Shown here: piece by piece, positions 56,057 to 64,000 of the stretch
Layout of the letters: each line of letters begins with the position of its first letter
Position numbering within the stretch: position 1 is the first letter of the stretch
Origin: Sphingobium jiangsuense
GTDB lineage: Bacteria; Pseudomonadota; Alphaproteobacteria; Sphingomonadales; Sphingomonadaceae
Assembly: GCF_014196495.1 (NCBI RefSeq)
Contig: NZ_JACIDT010000010.1
Coordinates: forward strand, 1-64,000
Direction of reading: 5' to 3'
Length of the DNA: 64,000 nucleotides
Position numbers and translations under genes: made by a program
Notes under the pieces: model-generated
The model's input: the letters and a program-made list of their open reading frames with translations, nothing else
Told to the model about the DNA's origin: nothing
The model's database searches: none

Positions 56057-57259
56057 ATGAACGACTTCATCATCATCGGCGGGGGGATCGTCGGACTGGC
56101 GACGGCCCTCGGCATATTGGAACGCTGCCCCGGCGCCTCGCTCGTCCTGATCGAGAAGGAGGGGCAGGTCGCCCGGCACCAGACGGGGCATAACAGCGGC
56201 GTCATCCATTCCGGCATCTATTATGCGCCGGGCAGCCTGAAGGCGCAGCTGTGCCGTGAGGGGGCGAGCGCGACCGTCGCCTTCTGCCGCGACAACGGGA
56301 TCGACCACGAGGTCTGCGGCAAGATGATCGTCGCCACCAACGATCTGGAGCAGGGGCGCATGAACGCGCTCTTCGCCCGCGCGGCGGAGAACGGCATCGA
56401 GTGCGAGCGGATCGACGCAGCCGAGCTGAAGCGCCGCGAGCCCAATATCGAGGGGGTGGGCGCGCTCTACATCCCGTCCACCGGCATCGTCGATTATCCG
56501 GCGATGTGTCGCGCGATGGCGCGACGGATCGGCGAGCAGGGCGGGGAGATCGTGCTGGGCGCGGGCGTCACGGCGATCGAGGAAGGCCCGGCGGGCGTCA
56601 CCGTCCGCGCCGGGGAGCGCACATGGCAGGCAAGGCAACTGATCGCCTGCGCCGGGTTGCAGGCCGACCGCATCGCCCGGCTGGGCGGCATCGTGCCCGA
56701 TTTCCAGATCATCCCGTTCCGGGGCGAATATTATCGCCTGCCGCCGGAAAAATCGGGGATCGCCAAGACGCTGGTCTATCCCGTGCCGGACCCGGACCTG
56801 CCGTTCCTCGGCATCCACCTCACCCGCATGATCGACGGCGGCATGACGGTGGGGCCCAATGCGGTGCTGGGCTTCGCGCGGGAGAAATACGCCAAATTTT
56901 CGTTCGACCTGCGCGACGTGGCGACCTATGCGCGCTTCCCCGGCTTCTGGCGGGTGATCGGCGCCAATCTTTCCTCCGGCCTTGTCGAGATGCGCAATTC
57001 GCTGTCCAAGCGCCATTATCTGGAGGCCTGCCGCAAATATTGCCCGCAGCTGGAACTGGACGACCTCCAGCCGGAAGAAGCGGGCATCCGCGCGCAGGCG
57101 GTGATGCGGGACGGGGCGATCGTGCATGATTTCCTCGTCCGCACCACGGCGCGGTCCGTCCATGTCTGCAATGCGCCGTCGCCTGCCGCGACCTCCGCGC
57201 TGCCGATCGGGGGGATGATCGCCCGCATGGTGCTGGAGCAGCGGGAAACACTGGGATGA
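56057..57259 (+). CDS. lhgO: L-2-hydroxyglutarate oxidase-like FAD protein
   Basis: A 400-residue FAD-dependent oxidase of the DAO fold. The FAD motif is IIGGGIVGLATAL, followed by VARHQTGHNSGVIHSGIYY, PSTGIVDYPAMCRAMARRI and the C-terminal CNAPSPAATSALPIGGMIA, which are typical of LhgO. The standard enzyme oxidises L-2-hydroxyglutarate to 2-oxoglutarate. Here the stop overlaps the ferredoxin start (ATGA), so it is coupled to an iron-sulfur protein and a flavin reductase, which is unusual for an oxidase using oxygen or quinone. It may act on a 2-hydroxy acid of the catabolic pathway. Confidence 0.88.
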   Translation: MNDFIIIGGGIVGLATALGILERCPGASLVLIEKEGQVARHQTGHNSGVIHSGIYYAPGSLKAQLCREGASATVAFCRDNGIDHEVCGKMIVATNDLEQGRMNALFARAAENGIECERIDAAELKRREPNIEGVGALYIPSTGIVDYPAMCRAMARRIGEQGGEIVLGAGVTAIEEGPAGVTVRAGERTWQARQLIACAGLQADRIARLGGIVPDFQIIPFRGEYYRLPPEKSGIAKTLVYPVPDPDLPFLGIHLTRMIDGGMTVGPNAVLGFAREKYAKFSFDLRDVATYARFPGFWRVIGANLSSGLVEMRNSLSKRHYLEACRKYCPQLELDDLQPEEAGIRAQAVMRDGAIVHDFLVRTTARSVHVCNAPSPAATSALPIGGMIARMVLEQRETLG

Positions 57260-57534
57260 GCGATAGCGACGCGCCCTTCCGCCTCGTCGCCGCCCGGTCG
57301 GGCCGTGCGCTGGAAGTGGGCGTGGACCAGAGCATCGCCGAGGCGCTCGCCGCGGTGGGGGTGGAGGCGCGCACCGGCTGCCTGGGCGGCGGCTGCGGCG
57401 CCTGCATCACGCGGATCGTGCAGGGAACCGCCGACCATCGCGATGCTTATCTGACGCAAGAGGAACGGGACAGCGGCCTCATCGCGATCTGCGTGTCGCG
57501 CGCGCTGGGGCCGGAACTGGTGCTCGACATATGA
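57256..57534 (+). CDS. Plant-type [2Fe-2S] ferredoxin, VanB C-terminal-like
   Basis: A 92-residue ferredoxin with cluster cysteines Cys42, Cys47, Cys50 and Cys79 (GCLGGGCGAC ... CVSRA). The segment ADHRDAYLTQEERD and the ending CVSRALGPELVLDI resemble the C-terminal ferredoxin domain of phthalate-dioxygenase-reductase-type proteins such as VanB, but here as a free protein. It probably carries electrons from the next gene's flavoprotein to an oxygenase or to the LhgO-like protein. It overlaps lhgO by 4 bp. Confidence 0.9.
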   Translation: MSDSDAPFRLVAARSGRALEVGVDQSIAEALAAVGVEARTGCLGGGCGACITRIVQGTADHRDAYLTQEERDSGLIAICVSRALGPELVLDI

Positions 57535-57551
57535 GGAGAGGAGAAGGCGCG

Positions 57552-58307
57552 ATGGAGGAAGAACGCAGGATCATCCGCATGCGTCATGAAACGAGGCGCC
57601 GCACACTGACCGTCGCGGCGCGGGAGCAGGTAACGCCGAACCTGCTTTCGATCCGGTTCACCAGCGACGAACTGCACGATTTCATCTCGGCCTCGGCCGA
57701 CGATCATGTGAAGCTGTTCGTGCCGGACGCGGCGCGGGAGGGGGAGAGGCCGCCGATGCGCGATTATACGCCCCGGTCCTTCGACGCCGACGAGGGCGAG
57801 ATCGTGATCGAGTTCGCTCTGCACGACGACCCCGGCCCGGCAACGGCCTGGGCTATGGCGGCGCGGCCGGGCGACAGCATCCAGATCGGCGGGCCGCGCG
57901 GGTCGGTGGTGATACCGGACAGCTATGACTGGTATTGGCTGATCGGCGACGAGACGGCGCTGCCCTCCATCGCCCGGCGCATTGGGGAATGGCCCTATTG
58001 CAGCATCTATGCGCTGGTCGCGGTGACGGGGGCGGAAGAGGAAATCGCATTCGAGCGGCGTCCGGGCCTGACCGTCGACTGGGCGCATCGCCCGGCCGCC
58101 GCCGCGCACGACCCGGCAGCCCTGCTCGACCGGATACGGGACCGGCCCTTCCCGCAAGGGGACGGCTTCATCTGGATCGCGGCCGAGGCGGGCGTCGCCA
58201 GGGCGCTGCGCCAGCATGTCCTCGACCGGGGCCATCCCCCCGCGCGGATGAAGGCGGCGGGATATTGGACCCACGGCGCCGCCGATACCACGGAACGTTT
58301 CGACTGA
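57552..58307 (+). CDS. SIP/ViuB-type FAD-binding reductase
   Basis: A 251-residue flavoprotein of the siderophore-interacting protein family. The FAD-binding motif is MRDYTPRSFD (RxYTxR). Also seen are FTSDELHDFI near the N-terminus, a GGPRGSVVIPDSYDWYWLIGDETALPSIAR segment, FIWIAAEAGVARALRQH and a C-terminal GYWTHGAADT. Such proteins use NAD(P)H to reduce iron or flavin. As the ferredoxin's neighbour it is a candidate electron donor, a replacement for the usual FNR-type domain of VanB. The ATG at 57552 follows AGGAGAAGG; an ATG at 57531 overlapping the ferredoxin stop (ATGA) is also possible. Confidence 0.85.
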   Translation: MEEERRIIRMRHETRRRTLTVAAREQVTPNLLSIRFTSDELHDFISASADDHVKLFVPDAAREGERPPMRDYTPRSFDADEGEIVIEFALHDDPGPATAWAMAARPGDSIQIGGPRGSVVIPDSYDWYWLIGDETALPSIARRIGEWPYCSIYALVAVTGAEEEIAFERRPGLTVDWAHRPAAAAHDPAALLDRIRDRPFPQGDGFIWIAAEAGVARALRQHVLDRGHPPARMKAAGYWTHGAADTTERFD

Positions 58308-58361
58308 CACGGGAAAGGACGGGACGCCCGCATTGCAGGGCTTGCCGCGAAAGGGAAAGAT

Positions 58362-58535
58362 ATGAACGAGAAACTGGCCGGGCCCGCCGCGCTGGCGCAA
58401 CGGAGACGTCAGCAGCCGCCCACCGCCTATCCGGCGGCCCGCCCGCGCGTGGCGGGATCGGGCGTGGGGTCGCGTGCGCTGGCGGCGGCGCTGCTCTATG
58501 CCGGAAGCGCGGCGGCGCGGCGGAAAGGGGGCTGA
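58362..58535 (+). CDS. Possible small basic protein
   Basis: A 57-residue frame, MNEKLAGPAALAQRRRQQPP to ...AAARRKGG, starting 6 bp after AAGGGAAAG. It is rich in Arg, Ala, Pro and Gly with a short Ala-rich hydrophobic stretch near the end. No family is recognised. The composition could equally be chance in GC-rich DNA, although the ribosome binding site and placement are reasonable. Confidence 0.35.
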   Translation: MNEKLAGPAALAQRRRQQPPTAYPAARPRVAGSGVGSRALAAALLYAGSAAARRKGG

Positions 58536-58662
58536 TCGCTCCCGCCCCGGCAATGCGAAGATGGATAGTGGCAGGATGACAGGTTGACCGGGTCGAGGAT
58601 TTCGCCCAACCCTGTCGGCCCATGCATAGTCTGCATTTCACTGCTTGTCGGAGCAAATCGAA

Positions 58663-61356
58663 ATGGAAATATCCCGCAGGTTCAACCGTCTGAAACGCGC
58701 CTCGGCGCCGCTGGCGCTCGCGCTGGCGATCATGGCCGCGCCGCAAGGGATGGCGCAGACCGGCGACGGCCCGGCCGCCGGCGTCACCACCCAATTGCCG
58801 CGCGGCGTCGTACCCGGCCATTATGCGATCCGCGTTACGCCCGATGCGGCCAATCTCCGCTTCACCGGCGAGGTGACCATCGACCTGACGCTGGCGCAGG
58901 CGACGAACGCGATCACGCTGAACGCCGCCGACCTCGCTTTCGCCTCCGCCGCCATCGCCCCCGAAGGGAAGGGCAAGGCCGCGAACGGCACGGTGGCGGT
59001 GAATGCGGCCGCGCAGACGGCGACGATCCGCTTCGCCAAGGAGCTTGCGCCCGGCAAGTACAAGCTTTCCATCCGCTATTCCGGCGTCATCAACCAGCAG
59101 GCCAATGGCCTGTTCGCGCTGGATTACAAGGACGGTTCGGGCGCGGACAAGCGCGCGCTCTTCACCCAGTTCGAGGCGCCCGACGCGCGCCGCTTCGTGC
59201 CGAGCTGGGACGAGCCGAGCTACAAGGCGACCTTCGACCTGTCGGTCGTCGTGCCCAAGGGGCAGATGGCGGTCGGCAACATGCCGATTACGCAGAGCAC
59301 CCCGCAAAAGGATGGCTCCACGCTCGTCACCTTCGGCACCACGCCCAAAATGTCGACCTATCTGCTGTTCCTCGGTCTGGGCGAGTTGGAGCGGATGACG
59401 ACGAAGGTGGGCGAAACCGAGCTGGGCGTCGTCACCGGCAAGGGCAATGTGAAGAAGGCGCAGCTCGCGCTCGACGCCTCGGCGGAGATATTGCCCTGGT
59501 TCAACGACTATTTCGGCGTCCCTTTCCCGCTGCCCAAGCTCGACAATGTGGCCGGGCCGGGACAGAGCCAGTTCTTCTCCGCAATGGAGAATTGGGGCGC
59601 GATCTTCACCTTCGAGCGCGCAATGCTGGTCGATCCCAAATCCACGTCCGAGGCGACCCGGCGCACCGTCTATGAAATCGTCGCGCATGAAATGGCGCAT
59701 CAATGGTTCGGCGATCTCGTCACCATGGCGTGGTGGGACGACCTTTGGCTGAATGAGGGCTTCGCCAGCTGGATGGCCACCAAGGTCACCGACAGGATGA
59801 AACCCGAATGGGACATGTTGCTGACCCGCGTCGACGGGCGGGAGCGGGCGATGGGCCTCGATGCCTATGCCACCACCCATCCGGTGATCCAGCAGGTGCG
59901 CACCGTGGACGAGGTGAGCCAGGCGTTCGACGCGATCACCTATCAGAAGGGCGAGGCGGTCATCACCATGCTGGAAAGCTTCGCCGGCGAGGATGTGTGG
60001 CGTGAGGGCATCCGCGCCTATATGAAGGCCCATGCCTATGGCAACACCGTCACCAACGACCTGTGGACGGCGGTCGAGAATGCGGGGGCGAAGGGGCTGA
60101 CCGCCATCGCCCACGACTTCACGATGCAGCCGGGCATTCCGCTGGTGAAGGTCGATGCCGCGCAATGCGTGAACGGCACGACGCGGCTCGCCCTGTCGCA
60201 GGGCGAGTTCAGCCGCGACGCGAAGGACAAGACGCCGCTGAAATGGCACGTGCCGATAAAGGCGCAGGTGGCGGACGGCGAAACCCGCTCGATGATCCTG
60301 GAAGGCAAGGGCACGCTGGAGCTGCCCGGTTGCGGCGCCTATGTGGTCAATCTGGGGCAGGCGGGTTATTATCGCTCGCTCTATCCGGCGGAAAATGTCG
60401 CTGCACTGGCGAAGGACTTCACCAAGCTCGCGCCGATCGACCAGAGCGGCCTGCTCGCCGACAACTGGCAGTTGGGCCTCGGCGGCTATCAGCCGATGAG
60501 CCGGGCGATGGATCTGGTCGATGCGGTTCCTTCCGACGCCAGCGACATCATCCTCGCCGACCTGCCCGCCTATATGAACGGGCCGCGCGACATCTTCGTG
60601 GGCGACGAAGGGACGCAGAAGCGGATATTGGCGTATAGCTCGGCCAAGCTGACGCCGATCCTCACCCGCATCGGCTATGACGCGAAGGAAGGCGAGGGCG
60701 CGCAGGTGCCGGTGCTGCGCCAGAGCATCATCGCCACGCTGGGCGGCATGGGTGACGAAGCCGTGCTGGCCGAGGCGCGCCGTCGCTTCGCCGCGCTGGA
60801 GGAGAACCCGGCCGCGCTCGACGGGCCGCTCAAGTTCGTGTGGCTGGGCGTCGTCGCCCAATATGCGGACCAGCCGACATGGGACAGGCTGCGCGCGATG
60901 GCCAATGCCGCGCCTTCCGCGCTGGAGCGGAGCCAGCTCTTCACGCTGCTGGGCCGCGCGAAGGACCCGGCGCTGGCGGAACAGGCGCTGAAGCTCGCGC
61001 TGACCGACGAGCCGGGCAAGACGACCAGCGCCGCCATCATCGCGGCGGTGTCGGTCGATCATGACCGGCGCGCGGTCGATTTCGTGCTCGCCAATCGCGA
61101 GAAATATGAGGCGCTGATCGACGTTTCCGCGCGTAGCCAGGCGCTGGCGCGGCTGGGCGGCAATTCGGCCGACCTTGCAATGGCGGACAAGCTGAACGCC
61201 TATGCCGACCGCTATCTGACGCCGGAATCGCGCAAGGTGATCGACCGCGCCATCGCTGCGATCCGCACGCGGGTGGTGACCTGGGCGCGGCTGAAGCCGG
61301 AGATCATCGCCTGGCTGGACGCGAAGGAGAAAGCGGGCGCGGCGCGCAGGCGCTGA
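58663..61356 (+). CDS. M1-family aminopeptidase
   Basis: An 897-residue zinc aminopeptidase. The signal peptide LALALAIMAAPQGMAQ points to export. The exopeptidase motif is SAMENWG (near residue 306), and the zinc site is HEMAHQWFGDL (residues ~342-346 for HEMAH) followed by LWLNEGFASWM. The C-terminal half is the helical ERAP1-like domain. It removes N-terminal residues from peptides, probably in the periplasm. The ATG at 58663 is chosen over the TTG at 58645; GGAGC lies upstream. Convergent with rplL. Confidence 0.95.
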   Translation: MEISRRFNRLKRASAPLALALAIMAAPQGMAQTGDGPAAGVTTQLPRGVVPGHYAIRVTPDAANLRFTGEVTIDLTLAQATNAITLNAADLAFASAAIAPEGKGKAANGTVAVNAAAQTATIRFAKELAPGKYKLSIRYSGVINQQANGLFALDYKDGSGADKRALFTQFEAPDARRFVPSWDEPSYKATFDLSVVVPKGQMAVGNMPITQSTPQKDGSTLVTFGTTPKMSTYLLFLGLGELERMTTKVGETELGVVTGKGNVKKAQLALDASAEILPWFNDYFGVPFPLPKLDNVAGPGQSQFFSAMENWGAIFTFERAMLVDPKSTSEATRRTVYEIVAHEMAHQWFGDLVTMAWWDDLWLNEGFASWMATKVTDRMKPEWDMLLTRVDGRERAMGLDAYATTHPVIQQVRTVDEVSQAFDAITYQKGEAVITMLESFAGEDVWREGIRAYMKAHAYGNTVTNDLWTAVENAGAKGLTAIAHDFTMQPGIPLVKVDAAQCVNGTTRLALSQGEFSRDAKDKTPLKWHVPIKAQVADGETRSMILEGKGTLELPGCGAYVVNLGQAGYYRSLYPAENVAALAKDFTKLAPIDQSGLLADNWQLGLGGYQPMSRAMDLVDAVPSDASDIILADLPAYMNGPRDIFVGDEGTQKRILAYSSAKLTPILTRIGYDAKEGEGAQVPVLRQSIIATLGGMGDEAVLAEARRRFAALEENPAALDGPLKFVWLGVVAQYADQPTWDRLRAMANAAPSALERSQLFTLLGRAKDPALAEQALKLALTDEPGKTTSAAIIAAVSVDHDRRAVDFVLANREKYEALIDVSARSQALARLGGNSADLAMADKLNAYADRYLTPESRKVIDRAIAAIRTRVVTWARLKPEIIAWLDAKEKAGAARRR

Positions 61357-61632
61357 CGGCGAGGCGCGGCTTTGCCTCGCTGGACGCGTAACGGCAGGAG
61401 GAAAGGGCGGGGCTTTGCGGCCTCGCCTTTTTCCTTTGCGCACATCGCTAAGGAAAATCGTCATGCTGAACTTGTTTCAGCATCCATCAAGCCCAACAGG
61501 CCCTTGGTCAGTTCGACGAAATGGACCCTGAGCCGAAGGCCAGCGCAGCTAAACAAGTTCAGGGTGACGATAAGGGGTGAGGCCGACCAATCAGGCGAAA
61601 GCAACAACGCCGCCGGCATCTGCTCGACCCAC
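61357..61632. other. Intergenic region between M1 peptidase and rplL
   Basis: No gene is supported. It contains the 115-bp inverted-repeat element (61457-61571) listed separately and lies next to the rplL terminator. Confidence 0.5.
61457..61571. repeat. 115-bp inverted-repeat element
   Basis: The left arm ATCGTCATGCTGAACTTGTT (61457-61476) and right arm AACAAGTTCAGGGTGACGAT (61552-61571) are reverse complements with two mismatches. It is similar in design to the element at 49711-49796 (GAACTTGT core). Likely a dispersed REP/MITE-like element. Confidence 0.65.
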
Positions 61633-61665
61633 AAGAAAAGGGCGGCCCCATGTGGGTGCCGCCCT
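61633..61665 (-). terminator. Rho-independent terminator of rplJL
   Basis: On the minus strand AGGGCGGC / GCCGCCCT (61658-61665 and 61639-61646) is followed by TTTTCTTG. It ends the rplJ-rplL transcript just after rplL. Confidence 0.8.
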
Positions 61666-61712
61666 CTCTTTTTCGGAAGGATCCGAAAGAACCCGCGTAT
61701 CGCGGAACCGAA

Positions 61713-62090
61713 TTACTTCAGTTCGACGGTCGCGCCAGCTTCTTCCAGCTTCTTCTTCAGTTCTTCGGCTTCCGCCTTGCTCACGCCTTCCTTGACGGCC
61801 TTGGGCGCGCCTTCGACGAGCGCCTTGGCTTCGGTCAGGCCGAGGCCGGTGATCGCGCGGACTTCCTTGATGACGTTGATCTTCTTGCCGCCGTCGCCGG
61901 TCAGGATCACGTCGAATTCGGTCTGCTCTTCGGCGGCCGGAGCGGCGCCGCCAGCGGCGGGAGCAGCAGCGACCGCAACGGCGGCGGCAGCCGAAACGCC
62001 CCACTTTTCTTCCAGAGCCTTGCTGAGTTCAGCGGCTTCGAGGACGGTGAGAGCCGAAAGCTGTTCGACCAGAGCTTGGATATCAGCCAT
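61713..62090 (-). CDS. rplL: 50S ribosomal protein L7/L12
   Basis: A 125-residue stalk protein that recruits translation factors. The N-terminal dimerisation helix starts [20 protein letters not shown], the Ala/Pro-rich hinge is [20 protein letters not shown], and the C-terminal domain contains the conserved [30 protein letters not shown]. Typical length. It follows rplJ on the minus strand with 72 bp between, and a terminator lies directly downstream, so rpoB does not follow as it does in many bacteria. Confidence 0.98.
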   Translation of the reverse strand: MADIQALVEQLSALTVLEAAELSKALEEKWGVSAAAAVAVAAAPAAGGAAPAAEEQTEFDVILTGDGGKKINVIKEVRAITGLGLTEAKALVEGAPKAVKEGVSKAEAEELKKKLEEAGATVELK

Positions 62091-62162
62091 GTTTAACCAT
62101 TTACCTTTCTGGGCGGGGCGTGGCCCCTGATACTAGAGTGAAAACAAAGAAATTGGGTATGC

Positions 62163-62678
62163 TCAGGCGGCTTCTTTTTCCGCATAAGCATTGAAGACCC
62201 GCGCCAGCTGCGCGGCGGGAGCCTGGGCGATCTGGGCCAGCTTCGTTGCCGGGGCCTGAATGAGGCCGACAAGCGTAGCGCGCATTTCGTCCAGCGACGG
62301 CATCGAGGCGAGCGCCTTGATGCCTTCCGCGTCGAGCAGGGTGCTGCCCATCGCTCCGCCAACGATTTCGATCTTGTCGTTGGTTTTCGCGAACTCGATC
62401 GCGACCTTGGCGGCGGCGACCGGATCGGCCGAAGTGGCAAGCGCGATCGGACCAGTCAGCATGTCGCTGAGCTGCTCGTACTGCGTATCCTTCAACGCGA
62501 TCTTGGCGAGGCGGTTCTTCGTAACCTTGAAGGTAGCGCCGGCATCACGCATCTTCTGCCGCAGGGCCGTCGACTGGGCGACGGTCATGCCGAGGTTGCG
62601 CGTCACCACGACGACCCCGATTTCGGCAAAAGTAGCATGCAGCGTGGTCACCACCTCAGATTTCTGGGTACGATCCAT
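62163..62678 (-). CDS. rplJ: 50S ribosomal protein L10
   Basis: A 171-residue protein anchoring L7/L12 to the 23S rRNA. It has [54 protein letters not shown] and the helical tail [16 protein letters not shown] that binds L12. The start follows GGAGAATGGC. The gene is preceded by a leader with a perfect hairpin, fitting autogenous control. Confidence 0.98.
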   Translation of the reverse strand: MDRTQKSEVVTTLHATFAEIGVVVVTRNLGMTVAQSTALRQKMRDAGATFKVTKNRLAKIALKDTQYEQLSDMLTGPIALATSADPVAAAKVAIEFAKTNDKIEIVGGAMGSTLLDAEGIKALASMPSLDEMRATLVGLIQAPATKLAQIAQAPAAQLARVFNAYAEKEAA

Positions 62679-62996
62679 GCCATTCTCCAGTTACGTCCTG
62701 CCGGACCATCCGGCAGGATGAAGCGGCCATGCCGGGGCATGACTGCGAATTGTCCGAAGGGGGAAGGATCAACCGCGCACTCTGACCCCGAAAGGGCAGG
62801 AGAGGCAGGGCCGGAAACGGTGCGCAAGGGCACGCGGCCGGCAAGAAACTTGTCCCCGTCTAGGCCGGGAATTAAGAAGGGCCAATTCCCTTCACCGACT
62901 GTCTCGGACGGCGCATCGAGGGGGAAACCCCGCAATGCAGGGCCGCCCTTAGCGGATGGCGGGGCGCTTGTCCAGCCCCCTCGGCTCCGCGCGGGC
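62679..62996. promoter_or_regulatory. rplJ leader region with hairpin
   Basis: 318 bp between greB and rplJ without a gene. On the minus strand a perfect 8-bp hairpin CCTGCCGG / CCGGCAGG (62697-62717) lies just in front of the rplJ ribosome binding site, as expected for a leader bound by L10-L12 for translational autoregulation. A further G/C-rich region lies upstream (e.g. 62877-62945). The exact L10-binding fold cannot be proved by eye. Confidence 0.45.
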
Positions 62997-63479
62997 TCAG
63001 CCGGGGTAGCTGATCTCCATCACCTCATATTCCTTTTCCCCGGCGGGCAGGCGGACGGTGCGCAGGTCGCCCGGCCCCGCGCCGCGCAACGCGCGGGCGA
63101 GCGGTGCGTCCCAGCCGATGCGCCCGGCGCCGCTGTCCGTCTCGTCATTGCCGACGAGGGTGACGGTGCGCCGGTTGTCGTCCTCGTCCGCGATGGTGAC
63201 GGTGGCGCCGAAGAAGACGCGGCTCTTGTCCGGCTGCCGCGCGGGGTCGACGATGCGCGCATCCTTCATCTTGCGCGCGAGGCGGCGGAGCTGGCCGTCG
63301 ATCTCGCGCATGCGCTTGCGGCCGTAGAGATAGTCGCCATTCTCGCTGCGGTCGCCATTGCCCGCCGCCCAGCTGACGATCTCCACGATCTTCGGGCGCT
63401 CCTCGCCCAGCAGCCGGTCATATTCGGCGCGCAGCGCGGCGAAGCCCTGAGGCGTGATGTAGTTGGTCTTTCCCTGCAT
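62997..63479 (-). CDS. greB: Transcription elongation factor GreB
   Basis: A 160-residue factor that stimulates transcript cleavage by stalled RNA polymerase. The N-terminal coiled coil has NYITPQGFAALRAEYDRLLG and ENGDYLYGRKRMREID, with the acidic tip GDRSENGDY. The C-terminal FKBP-like domain includes GATVTIADEDDNRRTVTLVG and GWDAPLARALRGAGPGD. Length and the YGRKRMREID segment point to GreB rather than GreA. 16 bp after the transglycosylase stop on the same strand. Confidence 0.95.
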   Translation of the reverse strand: MQGKTNYITPQGFAALRAEYDRLLGEERPKIVEIVSWAAGNGDRSENGDYLYGRKRMREIDGQLRRLARKMKDARIVDPARQPDKSRVFFGATVTIADEDDNRRTVTLVGNDETDSGAGRIGWDAPLARALRGAGPGDLRTVRLPAGEKEYEVMEISYPG

Positions 63480-63495
63480 GACGGCGGCGCGTCTA

Positions 63496-64000
63496 TCAGC
63501 CCGGCGTGGTCTTGCCCAGATAGAAGCTCAGCGGCGCGGCGGGTAGCTTCGTGCCGTTCTTCTCCGCGCGCATAGCGTCGTAGACGACCGCATTCTCCAG
63601 CACCCGCTGGACATAGTTCTTCGTTTCGTAGATCGGGATGTTCTCGATCCAGCGGAGAATGTCGACGCCGGGCTGGCGCGGGTCGCCATTGGCGGCGAGC
63701 CATTTGTTCACATTGCCGGGTCCGGCATTATAGGCGGCGACGGCCAGCGGATAGCTGCCCCCATAATAATTGAGCATGCGGCGGAAATAGGTGCTGCCCA
63801 GCTGGATGTTGTAGCTGGTGTCGGTGGTGAGGCCGCCCAGATTGTAGGACAGGCCGATCTTGCCCGCCGTTTCCCGCGCGGTGCCGGGCATCAGCTGCAT
63901 CAGGCCGCGCGCGCCCGCATGGCTGACGGCGGCCTTGTCGAACTGGCTTTCCTGCCGCGATATCGCATGGATCATCGTCCAGTTGCCGCTATGGTCGCCG
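63496..64000 (-). CDS. Soluble lytic murein transglycosylase, C-terminal part (partial)
   Basis: The gene runs beyond the right edge of the window; the frame continues as GDHSGNWTMIHAISRQESQFD into the window edge. The SLT catalytic Glu is in SRQESQFD, followed by GARGLMQLMPGTA, and AYNAGPGNVNKW is the third conserved motif. It cleaves peptidoglycan glycan strands. Only the C-terminal catalytic domain (~168 residues) is seen. Confidence 0.92.
   Translation of the reverse strand, partial: GDHSGNWTMIHAISRQESQFDKAAVSHAGARGLMQLMPGTARETAGKIGLSYNLGGLTTDTSYNIQLGSTYFRRMLNYYGGSYPLAVAAYNAGPGNVNKWLAANGDPRQPGVDILRWIENIPIYETKNYVQRVLENAVVYDAMRAEKNGTKLPAAPLSFYLGKTTPG

Noticed and set aside
58168-61464. Long minus-strand frame opposite the M1 peptidase
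   Set aside because: Antisense shadow with repetitive His/Arg/Leu-rich composition; the plus-strand peptidase has the HExxH zinc motif.

Overview
The window is a GC-rich chromosomal segment of an alphaproteobacterium, most likely a sphingomonad (Sphingomonas / Sphingobium / Rhizorhabdus type). Signs of this are the TonB-receptor style, the XrtA/PEP-CTERM regulators prsK-prsR-prsT, the LigM/PurU/MetF style of one-carbon metabolism linked to aromatic compounds, the protein families present and the typical intergenic inverted repeats. The species cannot be fixed from sequence reading alone. No rRNA, CRISPR array, integrase or complete insertion sequence was found.

Left core block (1-27.8 kb): a tRNA-Leu(CAG); an NDUFA9-like NAD(P)-binding protein; a tightly coupled gltD - DUF2059 - gltB operon for glutamate synthase; a lipoprotein fusing NlpE and META/HslJ-like domains behind two leader hairpins; a glyoxylate-shunt block on the minus strand (aceA, a 53-residue small ORF, glcB) with a divergent ScfR/RamB-like regulator; a TonB-receptor-like barrel; then an exopolysaccharide sugar transferase followed by prsK, prsR and prsT; a nitroreductase; and a POT peptide transporter.

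Accessory catabolic block (about 27.8-58.3 kb): its left edge carries two broken gene ends (the C-terminus of a dicarboxylate symporter and the frameshifted tail of an unknown gene). It then holds two double-domain VOC dioxygenase paralogues, a VanA/DdmC-type Rieske oxygenase, a LigM-type tetrahydrofolate-dependent O-demethylase carrying a +1 frameshift, metF and purU (which recycle methyl- and formyl-THF), two paralogous LysR regulators, a TonB receptor, a carboxymuconolactone-decarboxylase-like protein, and three MFS/aromatic or drug transporters and related genes. Two divergent operons meet at 46.8-47.0 kb. One is alpha/beta hydrolase - two aldehyde dehydrogenases - Ldh-type dehydrogenase. 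The other is FAH - VOC - HbpS-like - MetE-like. Further right are a ThDP-dependent enzyme, a LigI-like amidohydrolase, a cupin, an ABM monooxygenase, and an operon of LhgO-like oxidase - VanB-type ferredoxin - SIP-type flavin reductase. Taken together this reads as a pathway for methoxylated or otherwise ether-linked aromatics: uptake, oxygenase or THF-dependent demethylation, ring cleavage, hydrolysis of the cleavage product, and oxidation of aldehydes to central metabolites. The substrate is inference.

Right core block (58.6-64 kb): an M1 aminopeptidase, ribosomal proteins L7/L12 and L10 with a leader hairpin, greB and the start of a soluble lytic transglycosylase that runs off the window. 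Several intergenic spaces hold long inverted repeats of the kind found as dispersed REP/MITE-like elements.
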